This document shows, piece by piece, positions 42,876 through 51,098 of a DNA stretch of 64,000 bases (the first letter of the stretch is position 1; every line of letters begins with the position of its first letter). The DNA lies in the NCBI GenBank assembly GCA_036386515.1, contig DASVVO010000026.1:1-64000 (forward strand), given 5' to 3'. Both the position numbers and the translations under genes were made by a program. The stretch comes from JAIVJZ01 sp036386515. Lineage in GTDB: Bacteria; Acidobacteriota; Blastocatellia; Pyrinomonadales; Pyrinomonadaceae. The notes under the pieces were generated by a model. The model saw only the letters and a program-made list of their open reading frames with translations. It had not been told where the DNA came from and searched no databases.

Positions 42876-43388
42876 ATGGCTTTATTGGAGATCATGACTT
42901 ATCCGAACCCGGTGCTTGAGACGCCGGGCGAGCCGGTGACGGTGTTTGACGACGAGTTGCGAAAGTTGGTCGCGGACATGTTCGAGACGATGGACGCGGC
43001 TTCGGGCGTGGGGCTGGCCGCGCCGCAGGTGGGCGTGTCGCGGCGTCTGTTCGTGATGGATTGTTCGGGCGGGCGCGACCCGCAGCAGCGCGTCGTGTTG
43101 ATTAACCCGGAGGTGCTCAGCATCGAGGGCGAGCAGAGCGGCGACGAGGGATGCCTATCGTTCCCCGGCATCTTCTTTCCGGTCAAGCGCAGTTTGCGCG
43201 CCGTCGTGCGGGCGCAGGACGTGCGCGGCGAGACGTTTGAACTCGACGGGATGAATTTAACCGCGCGCTGCATGTTGCACGAAACCGACCACTGCGACGG
43301 CATCGTCTTCATCGACCACACGACCGTGCTCAAGCGCGAGATGGTGAAACGCAGGATGCGTCGGCTGGCGAAGATGGCGAAGATGTAA
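42876..43388 (+). CDS. def: Peptide deformylase
   Basis: A 170-residue metalloenzyme that removes the formyl group from new proteins. Motif 1 is SGVGLAAPQVGV (about 45-56), motif 2 is EGCLSFPG with metal ligand Cys93, and motif 3 is HETDHCDG with metal-binding His135 and His139 and catalytic Glu136. In Firmicutes def is followed by fmt; here fmt comes 3.2 kb later, after pruA and a secreted protein, on the same strand. A cluster of REP-like palindromes follows the stop. Confidence 0.97.
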   Translation: MALLEIMTYPNPVLETPGEPVTVFDDELRKLVADMFETMDAASGVGLAAPQVGVSRRLFVMDCSGGRDPQQRVVLINPEVLSIEGEQSGDEGCLSFPGIFFPVKRSLRAVVRAQDVRGETFELDGMNLTARCMLHETDHCDGIVFIDHTTVLKREMVKRRMRRLAKMAKM

Positions 43389-43411
43389 GGCTCTGTTAAG
43401 GAGTTTGAAAA

Positions 43412-43602
43412 GTCCTGTCGGGACGATTGCCGATAGCCCGGCGATTTATCGCCGGGGAAGAAGTCGAAGGATGATGCGTGAGTCCCGTAGGGACGGTTGA
43501 AAGTCACACTTTCAACCGTCCCTACGGGACTCTGTTTATTACTACTACTATTATATTCCCGGCACTCAAGTGCCGGGCTATTAGCAATCGTCCCTCCGGG
43601 AC
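43412..43602. repeat. Nested REP-like palindrome cluster
   Basis: Three hairpins lie inside an outer inverted repeat. Outer arms: 43412-43430 with 43584-43602. Inner: 43437-43456 (9-bp stem), 43480-43532 (perfect 25-bp stem, 3-base loop) and 43558-43577 (9-bp stem). The GTCCCGTAGGGAC and CCCGGC-GCCGGG cores resemble REP/BIME units moved by RAYT transposases, but no transposase gene is present. This differs in kind from the heptad arrays. Confidence 0.9.
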
Positions 43603-43769
43603 TCGCCCGTGAAGCCTTAACTTTCTCGGCCATGAATCGCCGGGGGACTATCAAACGTCACTACGGGACTTAGCGCGGAATTCAACTCGGACTCATCGTT
43701 TCATGTTCGGGTTGTGATAACATTCGCGGGTCAATCAACACCACAATATTTATCCGATAGGAGCGACGC
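43603..43769. repeat. Degenerate REP fragments before pruA
   Basis: Partial copies (ATCGCCGGGGGAC, CACTACGGGAC) follow the main palindrome cluster and appear decayed. An AGGAG lies before the pruA start. Confidence 0.45.
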
Positions 43770-45362
43770 ATGCACGGCGAATTTCGTAACGAAGCGTTTA
43801 CAGATTTCAGCAGGGAAGAGAACGCGCAATTGATGCGCGCGGCGATCGAGAAAGTTCGGGGCGAGTTGGGACGCGAGTATCCGCTCGTCATCGGCGGCGA
43901 GCGCATCGAGACGGGCAACACTTTTGACAGCATCAATCCCGCGAAGAAGACCGAGGTGGTCGGGCGTTTTCAGAAGGCGACCACGGAACTGGCGCGCCGC
44001 GCGGTCGAAACAGCGGACGAGACGTTTCGGAGTTGGGCGCGCACGCCGGCCGAGGAACGCGCGGAAATACTGTTTCGGGTCGCGGCCATCTTGCGCGAGC
44101 GGCGGCACGAGTTGTCGGCGTGGATGATCTTCGAGGTCGGGAAGACGTGGGCGGAGGCCGACGGCGACACGGCCGAAGCGATTGACTTCTGCGAGTTCTA
44201 CGCGCGCGAGATGCTGCGCTACAGCGCGCCGCAGCCCATCGTCGCGCTCGAAGGCGAAGCGAACCGCTTGCAGTACATCCCGCTCGGCGTCGGCGTCGTG
44301 ATTCCGCCGTGGAACTTTCCGCTCGCGATCATGGCGGGCATGACGGTCGCCTCCTGGGTGACGGGCAACACGGTCGTCTTGAAGCCTTCGTCGGACGCGC
44401 CGACCATCGCCTACAAGTTTTTCGAGATACTCGAAGAGGCGGGACTGCCCGCCGGGGTCGTCAACTTCATGACGGGTTCGGGCGCGGAGGTGGGCGACGT
44501 GGTGGTTGACCACCCGCGCACGCGCTACGTCGCCTTCACCGGCTCGAAGGAGATCGGCCTGCGCATCAACGAGCGCGCCGCGAAACACCAGGAGGGACAG
44601 GTCTGGATCAAGCGCGTCGTCGCGGAGATGGGCGGCAAGGATGCGATCATCGTTGACGCCGACACGGATTTGGACGAGGCGGCGACGGGCGTGGTGCAGT
44701 CGGCCTTCGGCTTTCAGGGTCAGAAGTGCTCGGCCTGTTCGCGCGCCATCATCCACGCGGATGTCTACGACGAGATGCTTGAGCGCATCGCCGCGCGCAC
44801 CGAGAAACTCAAACTCGGCGACCCGACCGAGGGCGCGACGAACCTCAGCGCGGTGATCAACCAGAAGGCTTTCAAGACCATCGGCGAGTACATCGAAAAG
44901 GGCACGAAGGACGGCGGGCGCGTCATCGCGGGCGGCGGCACGGACGGCGAAGCGGGCTTCTACATCGAGCCGACCGTCATCGCCGACGTGAAGCCGGGCG
45001 ACCGCATCGAGCAGGAAGAAATCTTCGGCCCCGTGCTCGCCGTCATCAAAGCGCAGGACTTCGACGACGCGCTCAGGATCGCAAACGATACCGAGTATGG
45101 CCTGACCGGCGCGGTCTATACGAACGACGCGGAGAAGTTGGAGCGCGCGAAGCGCGAGTTCCACGTCGGCAATCTCTATCTCAACCGCAAGTGTACGGGC
45201 GCGCTCGTCGGCGTCCATCCCTTCGGCGGCTTCAACATGTCGGGCACGGACTCGAAGGCGGGCGGGCGCGATTACCTCGGTCTCTTCATGCAGGCGAAAG
45301 TCTGGGCGGAGAAGGTGCGCGCCGGAGGCGAGAACGCCAAAGAGAAACGCACCGCCATCTAA
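43770..45362 (+). CDS. pruA: L-glutamate gamma-semialdehyde dehydrogenase
   Basis: A 530-residue aldehyde dehydrogenase of proline catabolism: glutamate semialdehyde + NAD+ to glutamate. PPWNFPLAIMAGMTVASWVTGNTVVLKPSSDAP is the NAD-binding region, AEMGGKDAIIVDADTDLDEA contains the catalytic Glu, and FQGQKCSACSRAI the nucleophilic Cys320. The length and the GQKCSA context fit the monofunctional P5C dehydrogenase class (RocA/PruA), not PutA. No proline dehydrogenase gene is adjacent. It interrupts the def-fmt order. Confidence 0.93.
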   Translation: MHGEFRNEAFTDFSREENAQLMRAAIEKVRGELGREYPLVIGGERIETGNTFDSINPAKKTEVVGRFQKATTELARRAVETADETFRSWARTPAEERAEILFRVAAILRERRHELSAWMIFEVGKTWAEADGDTAEAIDFCEFYAREMLRYSAPQPIVALEGEANRLQYIPLGVGVVIPPWNFPLAIMAGMTVASWVTGNTVVLKPSSDAPTIAYKFFEILEEAGLPAGVVNFMTGSGAEVGDVVVDHPRTRYVAFTGSKEIGLRINERAAKHQEGQVWIKRVVAEMGGKDAIIVDADTDLDEAATGVVQSAFGFQGQKCSACSRAIIHADVYDEMLERIAARTEKLKLGDPTEGATNLSAVINQKAFKTIGEYIEKGTKDGGRVIAGGGTDGEAGFYIEPTVIADVKPGDRIEQEEIFGPVLAVIKAQDFDDALRIANDTEYGLTGAVYTNDAEKLERAKREFHVGNLYLNRKCTGALVGVHPFGGFNMSGTDSKAGGRDYLGLFMQAKVWAEKVRAGGENAKEKRTAI

Positions 45363-45391
45363 GCGCGCGTTTCAAAAATCCGTCCTCTCAT

Positions 45392-45469
45392 CTTTGCGCC
45401 TTTGCGCCTTCGCGCGAGACTTAATAGTTGCCGAACAATAAACTCACGCAAAGGCGCAAAGGCGCAAAG
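45392..45469. repeat. Paired-arm array, 8-base CTTTGCGC words
   Basis: The left arm (45392-45418) and right arm (45443-45469) are complementary at 24 of 27 positions. The unit is 8 bases. Here the pyrimidine arm comes first, the reverse of most arrays in the window. Confidence 0.85.
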
Positions 45470-45544
45470 AATTAAGTTAAGTTGTAATTTGGAAACGCAC
45501 AGACTTTCACGACAGATTAACCTGACCGGAGAAGAATAAAGATT

Positions 45545-46507
45545 ATGCGACTTCGTCATTCCCCCATCCGCGCGACGCTCGTGACGTTGGCGGCGTTCGT
45601 GTTTTCGATTTCACTGGCGGGCAATTTTGAAAGGGCGCGGGCGCAGCAGCGTGCGGCGGGCGCGCCGGATGTGGTCGTCTTCGCCGTCACGGGGCGCGCC
45701 GACACCGAGTTCGCCTTCGAGCCGATTGCCACTTACCGGCGCGGGATTTTTGCCGGTTCGATCACGGGCGAGTCGAGTTCGGCCGAACTCACGAGCTTCG
45801 CCAAAAACTATTATCGCGCGGGTCAACGCTACCGTCTCATCTGGGGCGGCGCGGAGGCGGGCGCGCTCGTCGCCAAACAGTCGCAGCAGGAGAGCGATTG
45901 TGCGAAGGCCGCCGCCACCGCCGACGTACAGACGGATGTGCAACTCGGCGGCAATCGCATGGCGCTGGCGACCAACTCGCCGAAACTCGGCCTCGCCAAG
46001 CCCTCGCGCCGCGCGCCGACCGACGACGAACGCGCGCAGGTCAAGGCGCACGTCGAAAGGATTTTCCGCGAGAAGGGCGTGCCCGCGCGCGCCCTCTCCA
46101 GGTTGCAGACGATCAACCTGACGGCCACCGACCTGAACAACGACGGCACGGCCGAGTTGATCGGCACCTACTCTGTCCGGCGCGACGGGACGGCAATTCT
46201 CATAGACCAGTTGTTCGTGCTGGCCGAACCTGCGACAACGTCGGCGGGCGACATGAAGATCGGCGTCGCGCGCCACCGGCAAATCAAAGGCACGGACTTC
46301 AGCGACCCGGAATCGTTGGAGAGCGTCGGCCAGAACGCGTTCCAGACGGAAATACTGATCGACCAACTCGACGTGAACGGCGACGGCACGGGCGAGGTCT
46401 TCACCATCAGCTACAGCTTCGAGGGGACGAACTACGCGATCTATCAGAAGGGCGCGAAGGGGTGGGCGCGCGTTAAGGAGTTTTACAACTACAGGTGCGC
46501 GTATTGA
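45545..46507 (+). CDS. Secreted protein with two DxNxDG motifs, function unknown
   Basis: A 320-residue protein with signal peptide (1-33, ending FERARAQ). The mature part contains two calcium-loop-like motifs, DLNNDGTAELIG and DVNGDGTGEVF, of the FG-GAP/VCBS or EF-hand-like type, each followed by a beta strand. This suggests a small beta-rich periplasmic or surface protein. Its signal peptide ends with the same NFERARAQQ sequence as the 30196 HEAT protein. No enzymatic motif is seen. fmt follows 67 bases later. Confidence 0.65.
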   Translation: MRLRHSPIRATLVTLAAFVFSISLAGNFERARAQQRAAGAPDVVVFAVTGRADTEFAFEPIATYRRGIFAGSITGESSSAELTSFAKNYYRAGQRYRLIWGGAEAGALVAKQSQQESDCAKAAATADVQTDVQLGGNRMALATNSPKLGLAKPSRRAPTDDERAQVKAHVERIFREKGVPARALSRLQTINLTATDLNNDGTAELIGTYSVRRDGTAILIDQLFVLAEPATTSAGDMKIGVARHRQIKGTDFSDPESLESVGQNAFQTEILIDQLDVNGDGTGEVFTISYSFEGTNYAIYQKGAKGWARVKEFYNYRCAY

Positions 46508-46574
46508 TCCGGCCGGAGCGCGCCCCTTCGACGCGCTCCCGAAGCGGTCGCCCCCGTCTGATTCTCTCTCAACT

Positions 46575-47561
46575 ATGCGTTTAATTTTCATGGGCACGCC
46601 GGAGACGGCCGTGCCGACGCTCAGGCGATGTCTGGAAGACGGGCACGAGGTGGTCGCCGTGTGGACGCAGCCGGATCGGGCGGCGGGGCGCGGCTACGGC
46701 GTCAAAGAGTCGCCGGTCAAAGAATTCGCGCTGGCGCACGGCCTTGAGGTTCAGCAACCGCAAAAAATAAAGACCGACGAGGCGCGCGAGTTATTTGCGT
46801 CGCACGATCCGGACGTGGCCGTAGTCGTCGCTTACGGCCGCATCCTCCCCGCCTCGTTTCTGAGCGCGCCGCGTCGCGGCTGCATCAACGTTCATTTCTC
46901 CCTGCTGCCGAAATACAGGGGCGCGGCTCCCGTCAACTGGGCGATCGTGCGCGGCGAAACCGAGACGGGCGTGACGACGATGCAGATCGACGTGGGACTC
47001 GACACCGGCGCGCTCTACCTGCAACGCGCGACGCCGATTGGCGACACGGAAACCGCGCCGCAAGCCCTGGCACGACTCGCCGTGCTCGGCGCGGAACTGC
47101 TCGGCGAGACGCTCGCGCGGCTGGACGAACTCGAACCGCAACCGCAATCGGAAGACGCCGCGACGCACGCGCCCATCCTCAGACGCGAAGACGGATTGAT
47201 CGATTGGAGCGCGAGCGCGCACGAGATCGAACGGCGCGTGCGCGGCTTTCAACCGTGGCCGAACGCCCACACGCAGTTTCGCGGGCAGCGACTCATCATC
47301 CAACAGGCTTCTCTGCCGGATGTTTCTCTCGATAGCTTCCCGGAGCGAGCCGGCGCCGGCGCGGGAGAGATACGGCAAGCGCGCGGCGATGAACTCGAAG
47401 TCGAATGCGGCGCGGGCACGCGCCTGCGTTTGTGGGAAGTTCAACTCGAAGGCAAGCGGCGCATGAGCGCGCGCGATTTCATCAACGGCATGCGCGTGCG
47501 CGCGGGCGAGCGATTGGGAAACGAAGGCACAGACGGGGTAGAGGATAGGGGGAAGGGGTAA
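46575..47561 (+). CDS. fmt: Methionyl-tRNA formyltransferase
   Basis: A 328-residue enzyme that formylates initiator Met-tRNA using 10-formyl-THF. MRLIFMGTPETAVPTLRRCLEDGHEVVAVWTQPDR, the catalytic INVHFSLLPKYRGAAPVNWAIVRGETETGVTTMQID (Asn, His) and a C-terminal OB-like domain (IDWSASAHEIERRVRGFQPWPNAHT) are clear. The last residues (RGKG) and the TAA stop are encoded by the adjoining repeat array (GGGGTAAA), so the tail is not conserved family sequence. It heads fmt-rsmB-PASTA-rpe. Confidence 0.96.
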   Translation: MRLIFMGTPETAVPTLRRCLEDGHEVVAVWTQPDRAAGRGYGVKESPVKEFALAHGLEVQQPQKIKTDEARELFASHDPDVAVVVAYGRILPASFLSAPRRGCINVHFSLLPKYRGAAPVNWAIVRGETETGVTTMQIDVGLDTGALYLQRATPIGDTETAPQALARLAVLGAELLGETLARLDELEPQPQSEDAATHAPILRREDGLIDWSASAHEIERRVRGFQPWPNAHTQFRGQRLIIQQASLPDVSLDSFPERAGAGAGEIRQARGDELEVECGAGTRLRLWEVQLEGKRRMSARDFINGMRVRAGERLGNEGTDGVEDRGKG

Positions 47562-47709
47562 AGGGGAAAGGGGTAAAGGGGAAAGGGGTAAAGGGGAAAG
47601 GGCAAGGGGTAAAGGGTAAGGGGTAAAGGGTAAGGGGAAAGCAGACAGCGCATGACGATCATGCGTCTTTTCTTTTACCTTTCCCCCTTCCCCCTTCCCC
47701 CTTCCCCCC
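47547..47709. repeat. Long paired-arm array, GGGGTAAA/GGGGAAA words
   Basis: The left side has alternating GGGGTAAA (8) and GGGGAAA (7) units from 47547 to about 47640. The right arm is a run of CTTCCCC units to 47709. It begins inside the fmt gene and ends 7 bases before the rsmB ATG. A small GCATGA/TCATGC hairpin forms the centre. Confidence 0.88.
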
Positions 47710-47716
47710 AACTTAT

Positions 47717-49126
47717 ATGGCGATTCGCGTGGTCAAAAAAAAGGGCGGGCGCGGCGCGGCGCAAAGGGAGGGAAGCGCGGCGCGGCGCGTGTCGGCTTCG
47801 CGGCGCGCGGCGGCGGAGATTTTGCGCCGGGTGGAAGATGAAGGGGCGTTCGCGGCGGTGCTGCTGGCGAGCGTGGGCGAGGAGTTGCGCGCCGATGATC
47901 GCGCCCTCTGCTACGAACTCGTGCTCGGCACGCTGCGCCGCCAACTCTGGCTCGACCGTTTGATCGAACACTACGCCGGACGCGCCGCCGCGAGCCTGGA
48001 TGCGCCGGTGCGTCGCGCGCTGCGGCTCGGACTTTACCAGTTGCGTTTCCTCACGCGCATACCGGCGTCGGCCGCCGTCAACGAATCCGTGAACCTCGCG
48101 CACGAGGCGCGCCTGCGCTCGGCGGCCAACTTCATCAACGCCGTGCTGCGCCGCGCCACGCGCGAGCCGGATTACGACCCGGCCAGTCACGCGCCGACCG
48201 AACTCGAACGTCTCGCCGTCTCCACCTCGCATCCCGCCTGGCTCGTCGCACGCTGGGTCGAGACTTTCGGCGCGACCGAAGCCGAGAGTTTCGCGCACGC
48301 CAACAACCGCACGCCGCCCGTCGCCTTTCGCGTGAATCCCGCCCGCATGAGCGTGGATGAAGTGATCGCCCGTCTACATGCGGCGGGCGTCGAGGCGCGG
48401 CCGTCGGAGGTGGCGGCGGGGGCTTGGCGCGTCGAGCCTGCGGGCGGCGGGGCGTCGGCGGCGTCGCAGTTGCGCGCGCTCGCGGCGGAGGGCGCGGTCT
48501 ACCTGCAAGACGAGGCATCGCAGTTGGTGGCGCACGCCGTCGGCGCGCTCGCGCGTGAACGCGTGCTCGACGTGTGCGCCGCGCCGGGCAGCAAGACGAC
48601 GCAGATCGCCGCCGCACAGGCGGGCGCGCTCATCGTCGCGGGCGACCTCCACGGCCATCGTCTGCGCGTGGTGCGCGAGTCGGCCGCGCGGCAGGGGTTG
48701 GAGAACATTCAGACCGTCGCGTATGACGCCGAAGGGTCGCCGCTCCCGTTCGCGGCGGGCGCATTCGGGCGCGTGCTCGTCGATGCGCCGTGTACAGGGA
48801 CGGGTACGCTCCGGCACAACCCGGAAATTCGCTGGCGCATCACGCCCGCCGACATCGCCGAACTCGCCGCGCGGCAACGACGCATTCTCGCCAACGCCGC
48901 GCGCACGCTCGGCGTCGGCGGCCGTCTCGTCTACTCCACTTGTTCGGCCGAACCGGAAGAGAACGAAGAGGTGGCCGCCGCGTTTCTCGAAACGCATCCG
49001 GCCTTCGAGTTGATCCGGCCTGACGTGCCGGAGCGTTTGTTGACGAACGAAGGCGCGGCGCGCACCTGGCCGCAGCGCGACGACACCGACGGATTCTTTG
49101 TCGCCGTGTTTGAAAAGAGAGGGTAA
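47717..49126 (+). CDS. rsmB: 16S rRNA (cytosine-967-C5) methyltransferase
   Basis: A 469-residue protein. A basic lead is followed by a NusB-like helical domain (SASRRAAAEILRRVEDEGAFAAVLL to the LRLGLYQLRFL region, about 30-160) and a RsmB/Nop2 methyltransferase domain. That domain has VLDVCAAPGSKTTQIAAA (SAM motif I), DAPCTGTGTLRHNPEIRW (motif IV with catalytic-site Cys) and LVYSTCSAEPEENEEV (motif VI nucleophile Cys). The stop TAA lies inside a GGGTAAA repeat unit. The ATG follows directly after the previous hairpin without a Shine-Dalgarno. Confidence 0.95.
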   Translation: MAIRVVKKKGGRGAAQREGSAARRVSASRRAAAEILRRVEDEGAFAAVLLASVGEELRADDRALCYELVLGTLRRQLWLDRLIEHYAGRAAASLDAPVRRALRLGLYQLRFLTRIPASAAVNESVNLAHEARLRSAANFINAVLRRATREPDYDPASHAPTELERLAVSTSHPAWLVARWVETFGATEAESFAHANNRTPPVAFRVNPARMSVDEVIARLHAAGVEARPSEVAAGAWRVEPAGGGASAASQLRALAAEGAVYLQDEASQLVAHAVGALARERVLDVCAAPGSKTTQIAAAQAGALIVAGDLHGHRLRVVRESAARQGLENIQTVAYDAEGSPLPFAAGAFGRVLVDAPCTGTGTLRHNPEIRWRITPADIAELAARQRRILANAARTLGVGGRLVYSTCSAEPEENEEVAAAFLETHPAFELIRPDVPERLLTNEGAARTWPQRDDTDGFFVAVFEKRG

Positions 49127-49222
49127 AGGGTCAAGGGCAAGGGGTAAAGGTAGAAGAAACGGCCGCCCTCATCATGCAGTTTTTTCCTGTACCTTTCCCC
49201 TTTACCCCTTATCCTTTACCCT
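49117..49222. repeat. Paired-arm heptad array, GGGTAAA words, after rsmB
   Basis: The left arm (49117-49151) and right arm (49190-49222) are complementary through AGGGTAAAGG and related units. It starts inside rsmB and provides its stop codon. The downstream PASTA gene has its own GAGAGG sequence further on. Confidence 0.82.
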
Positions 49223-49326
49223 GTCTTCGCCCTCCGCTTGGCTTTTGCTTTCTCGCGCCCCAATGTTAGACTCTCGCGTCTGCAAAACGCCCTTTCAGGG
49301 GCGCGTCTGAGAGGTAATCAAAAAAC

Positions 49327-50151
49327 TTGGCCGGAACAAAGCGTGCGCTCGGATCGGCCTTAGGCAAGGTCGCCGTCCTGATCGCCATCGCCGGACTCTT
49401 TCTCGTCGGCATGGCGGGCACGGTCTATCTCTCGCTGCGCAGCCCCGAAGTGGAAGTGCCCGAAGTGACGGGCAAAAACATCCTCGAAGCCGAGCAGATT
49501 CTCGCCGACGCCGGGTTGAACGTGCGCCGTCGCGCCTCGCGCTACAGCGCGGAAGTCAAAGCCGACACCGTGCTCGACCAGACGCCGCGCCCCGGCGACC
49601 ACGTCAAGGCCGGGCAGACCATCGCCGTCGTCATCAGTCGCGCCGAGGCGAAAGAGGGTGAGACTTCGGTCGGCGTCCGACGCAACGACGAAGCGAAGAA
49701 CGACAACGCGAACAATTCGGATAATCAGGCCGACCCGGCCGCCGTCGCTACCGCCGACAATCGCAACGACAACGCGAACGCGAACGAGAACCGCTCCAGG
49801 CGCAACACGAACACAAACAAGAACAAGAACGCCAACAACCAGAACGCGAACGGCAACGCAAACGCAAACCGGAAAATCAATTCCAACCTGAACACCAATT
49901 TGACGACCAACAGCCGCAACGCCGACAATCGCAACGCGACCGAACGCCCCAACACCGGACGCGACCCCGACGCGCGCCCGAACAGCAACAACCCCGACTC
50001 CGGCAACCGCAACGCGGCGGCCACGCCGAACGCGAACGCCGCGACCAATCGCAACGCGAACGCCAATCGCAGCAGAACCACGAACAATCGTAATGCGAAC
50101 ACGCCGGGCGAACGCAACGCGCGCCCCGCCGCCACCCCGGCGCGTCCTTGA
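49327..50151 (+). CDS. Membrane-anchored PASTA-domain protein with Asn-rich tail
   Basis: A 274-residue protein. An N-terminal TM helix (VAVLIAIAGLFLVGMAGTVYLSL, about 14-36) is followed by one PASTA domain (VEVPEVTGKNILEAEQILADAGLNVRRRASRYSAEVKADTVLDQTPRPGDHVKAGQTIAVVISR, about 42-108) facing the periplasm. About 150 residues of Asn/Ala/Arg/Thr low complexity end it. PASTA domains bind muropeptides or peptidoglycan. In Firmicutes the rsmB-to-rpe interval holds a PASTA Ser/Thr kinase; here no kinase domain is present. The start is TTG with GAGAGGT about 12 bases upstream. Confidence 0.75.
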   Translation: MAGTKRALGSALGKVAVLIAIAGLFLVGMAGTVYLSLRSPEVEVPEVTGKNILEAEQILADAGLNVRRRASRYSAEVKADTVLDQTPRPGDHVKAGQTIAVVISRAEAKEGETSVGVRRNDEAKNDNANNSDNQADPAAVATADNRNDNANANENRSRRNTNTNKNKNANNQNANGNANANRKINSNLNTNLTTNSRNADNRNATERPNTGRDPDARPNSNNPDSGNRNAAATPNANAATNRNANANRSRTTNNRNANTPGERNARPAATPARP

Positions 50152-50327
50152 AATCGCGCGCCGCGCGCCGCAAAACCCGGCCGGCGCAGTCGAAACACAC
50201 GGCGCAATCGTTGGCACGCGCGGGCAGTTTTGCTCCGGTTTTCATCCGAAAGTTTGCGTTTCACACGGCGACGGCCGCGGCGTCCCGAATCCGTTCGACC
50301 AATCTTCTCAGGCAGGGTAAGGCAACG

Positions 50328-50990
50328 ATGCTGGAGATCGCCCCATCTATTTTATCTGCTGACTTTGCACGGCTCGGCGAGGAGATCGCGGCCATCGAGC
50401 GCGGCGGCGCGGGGCTGGTTCATTGCGACGTGATGGACGGGCATTTCGTCCCGAATATCACCATCGGTTTGCCGGTCGTAAAGTCTCTGCGGCGCGCCAC
50501 CCGTTTGCCGCTCGACGCGCATCTAATGATTTCCGAGCCGGGGCGTTACGCCGAACAATTTGTCGAAGCGGGGGCGGACATGGTTTCCGTCCACGTCGAG
50601 ATCGACCCGCACCTCAATCGCACGCTCGTCTCGATCCGGCAAAAGGGCGCGCAGGCGGGCATCGCCATCAACCCGGCGACGCCGCTCGTCGCGCTCGAAG
50701 AATCGCTGGCCTTCGCCGACTACGTGCTCCTGATGACGGTCAACCCCGGCTTCGGCGGTCAGAAGTTCATCCCGACCATGCTCGATAAAGTGCGTCGCCT
50801 GCGGCGCATGATCGAGGAGCGCGGACTCAAGACGCGCATTGAAGTTGACGGCGGCATCGACCGCACGAACATCGCCGACATCACCGCCGCCGGAGCCGAG
50901 ATCATCGTCGCCGGGACGGCCGTTTTCGGCGCAGGCGATCCGGCGCAAGGCGTCCGCGATCTATTGGCGTCCGCCGCGCAGTGGGTTTGA
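50328..50990 (+). CDS. rpe: Ribulose-phosphate 3-epimerase
   Basis: A 220-residue TIM-barrel metalloenzyme of the pentose phosphate pathway (ribulose-5-P to xylulose-5-P). IAPSILSADFARLGEEI opens the protein. VHCDVMDGHFVPNITIG and LDAHLMISEPGRY carry metal ligands and catalytic Asp, VLLMTVNPGFGGQKFI is the phosphate loop, and IEVDGGIDRTNI the second catalytic Asp. GGTAAGG stands 9 bases before the ATG; the frame is open 60 codons further upstream but that part has no family similarity. It closes the fmt-rsmB-PASTA set. Confidence 0.96.
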   Translation: MLEIAPSILSADFARLGEEIAAIERGGAGLVHCDVMDGHFVPNITIGLPVVKSLRRATRLPLDAHLMISEPGRYAEQFVEAGADMVSVHVEIDPHLNRTLVSIRQKGAQAGIAINPATPLVALEESLAFADYVLLMTVNPGFGGQKFIPTMLDKVRRLRRMIEERGLKTRIEVDGGIDRTNIADITAAGAEIIVAGTAVFGAGDPAQGVRDLLASAAQWV

Positions 50991-50995
50991 AAACA

Positions 50996-51079
50996 GTGAC
51001 AGGTGACGGGTGACGGGTGACAGGTTGAAAACAAAAACTTCGTCTTAATCCTGTCACTTGTCACCCGTCACCTGTCACT
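50996..51079. repeat. Paired-arm heptad array, GTGACRG words, rpe-bamD gap
   Basis: The left arm reads GTGACAG, GTGACGG, GTGACGG, GTGACAG; the right arm (to 51079) is its complement with the same order of ACAG and ACGG variants except one unit. The centre is about 28 bases and AT-rich. A GGAGG for the next gene follows directly. Confidence 0.92.
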
Positions 51080-51098
51080 TTTTTGGAGGTTTTTTTAA

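Noticed and set aside
43412..43769. REP cluster as ends of an insertion sequence
   Set aside because: No transposase frame lies between or beside the palindromes and there is no target-site duplication that I can see.
50148..50327. A 60-residue extension of Rpe overlapping the PASTA gene end
   Set aside because: The frame is open but has no similarity to Rpe; the ATG at 50328 has GGTAAGG and begins the family sequence.
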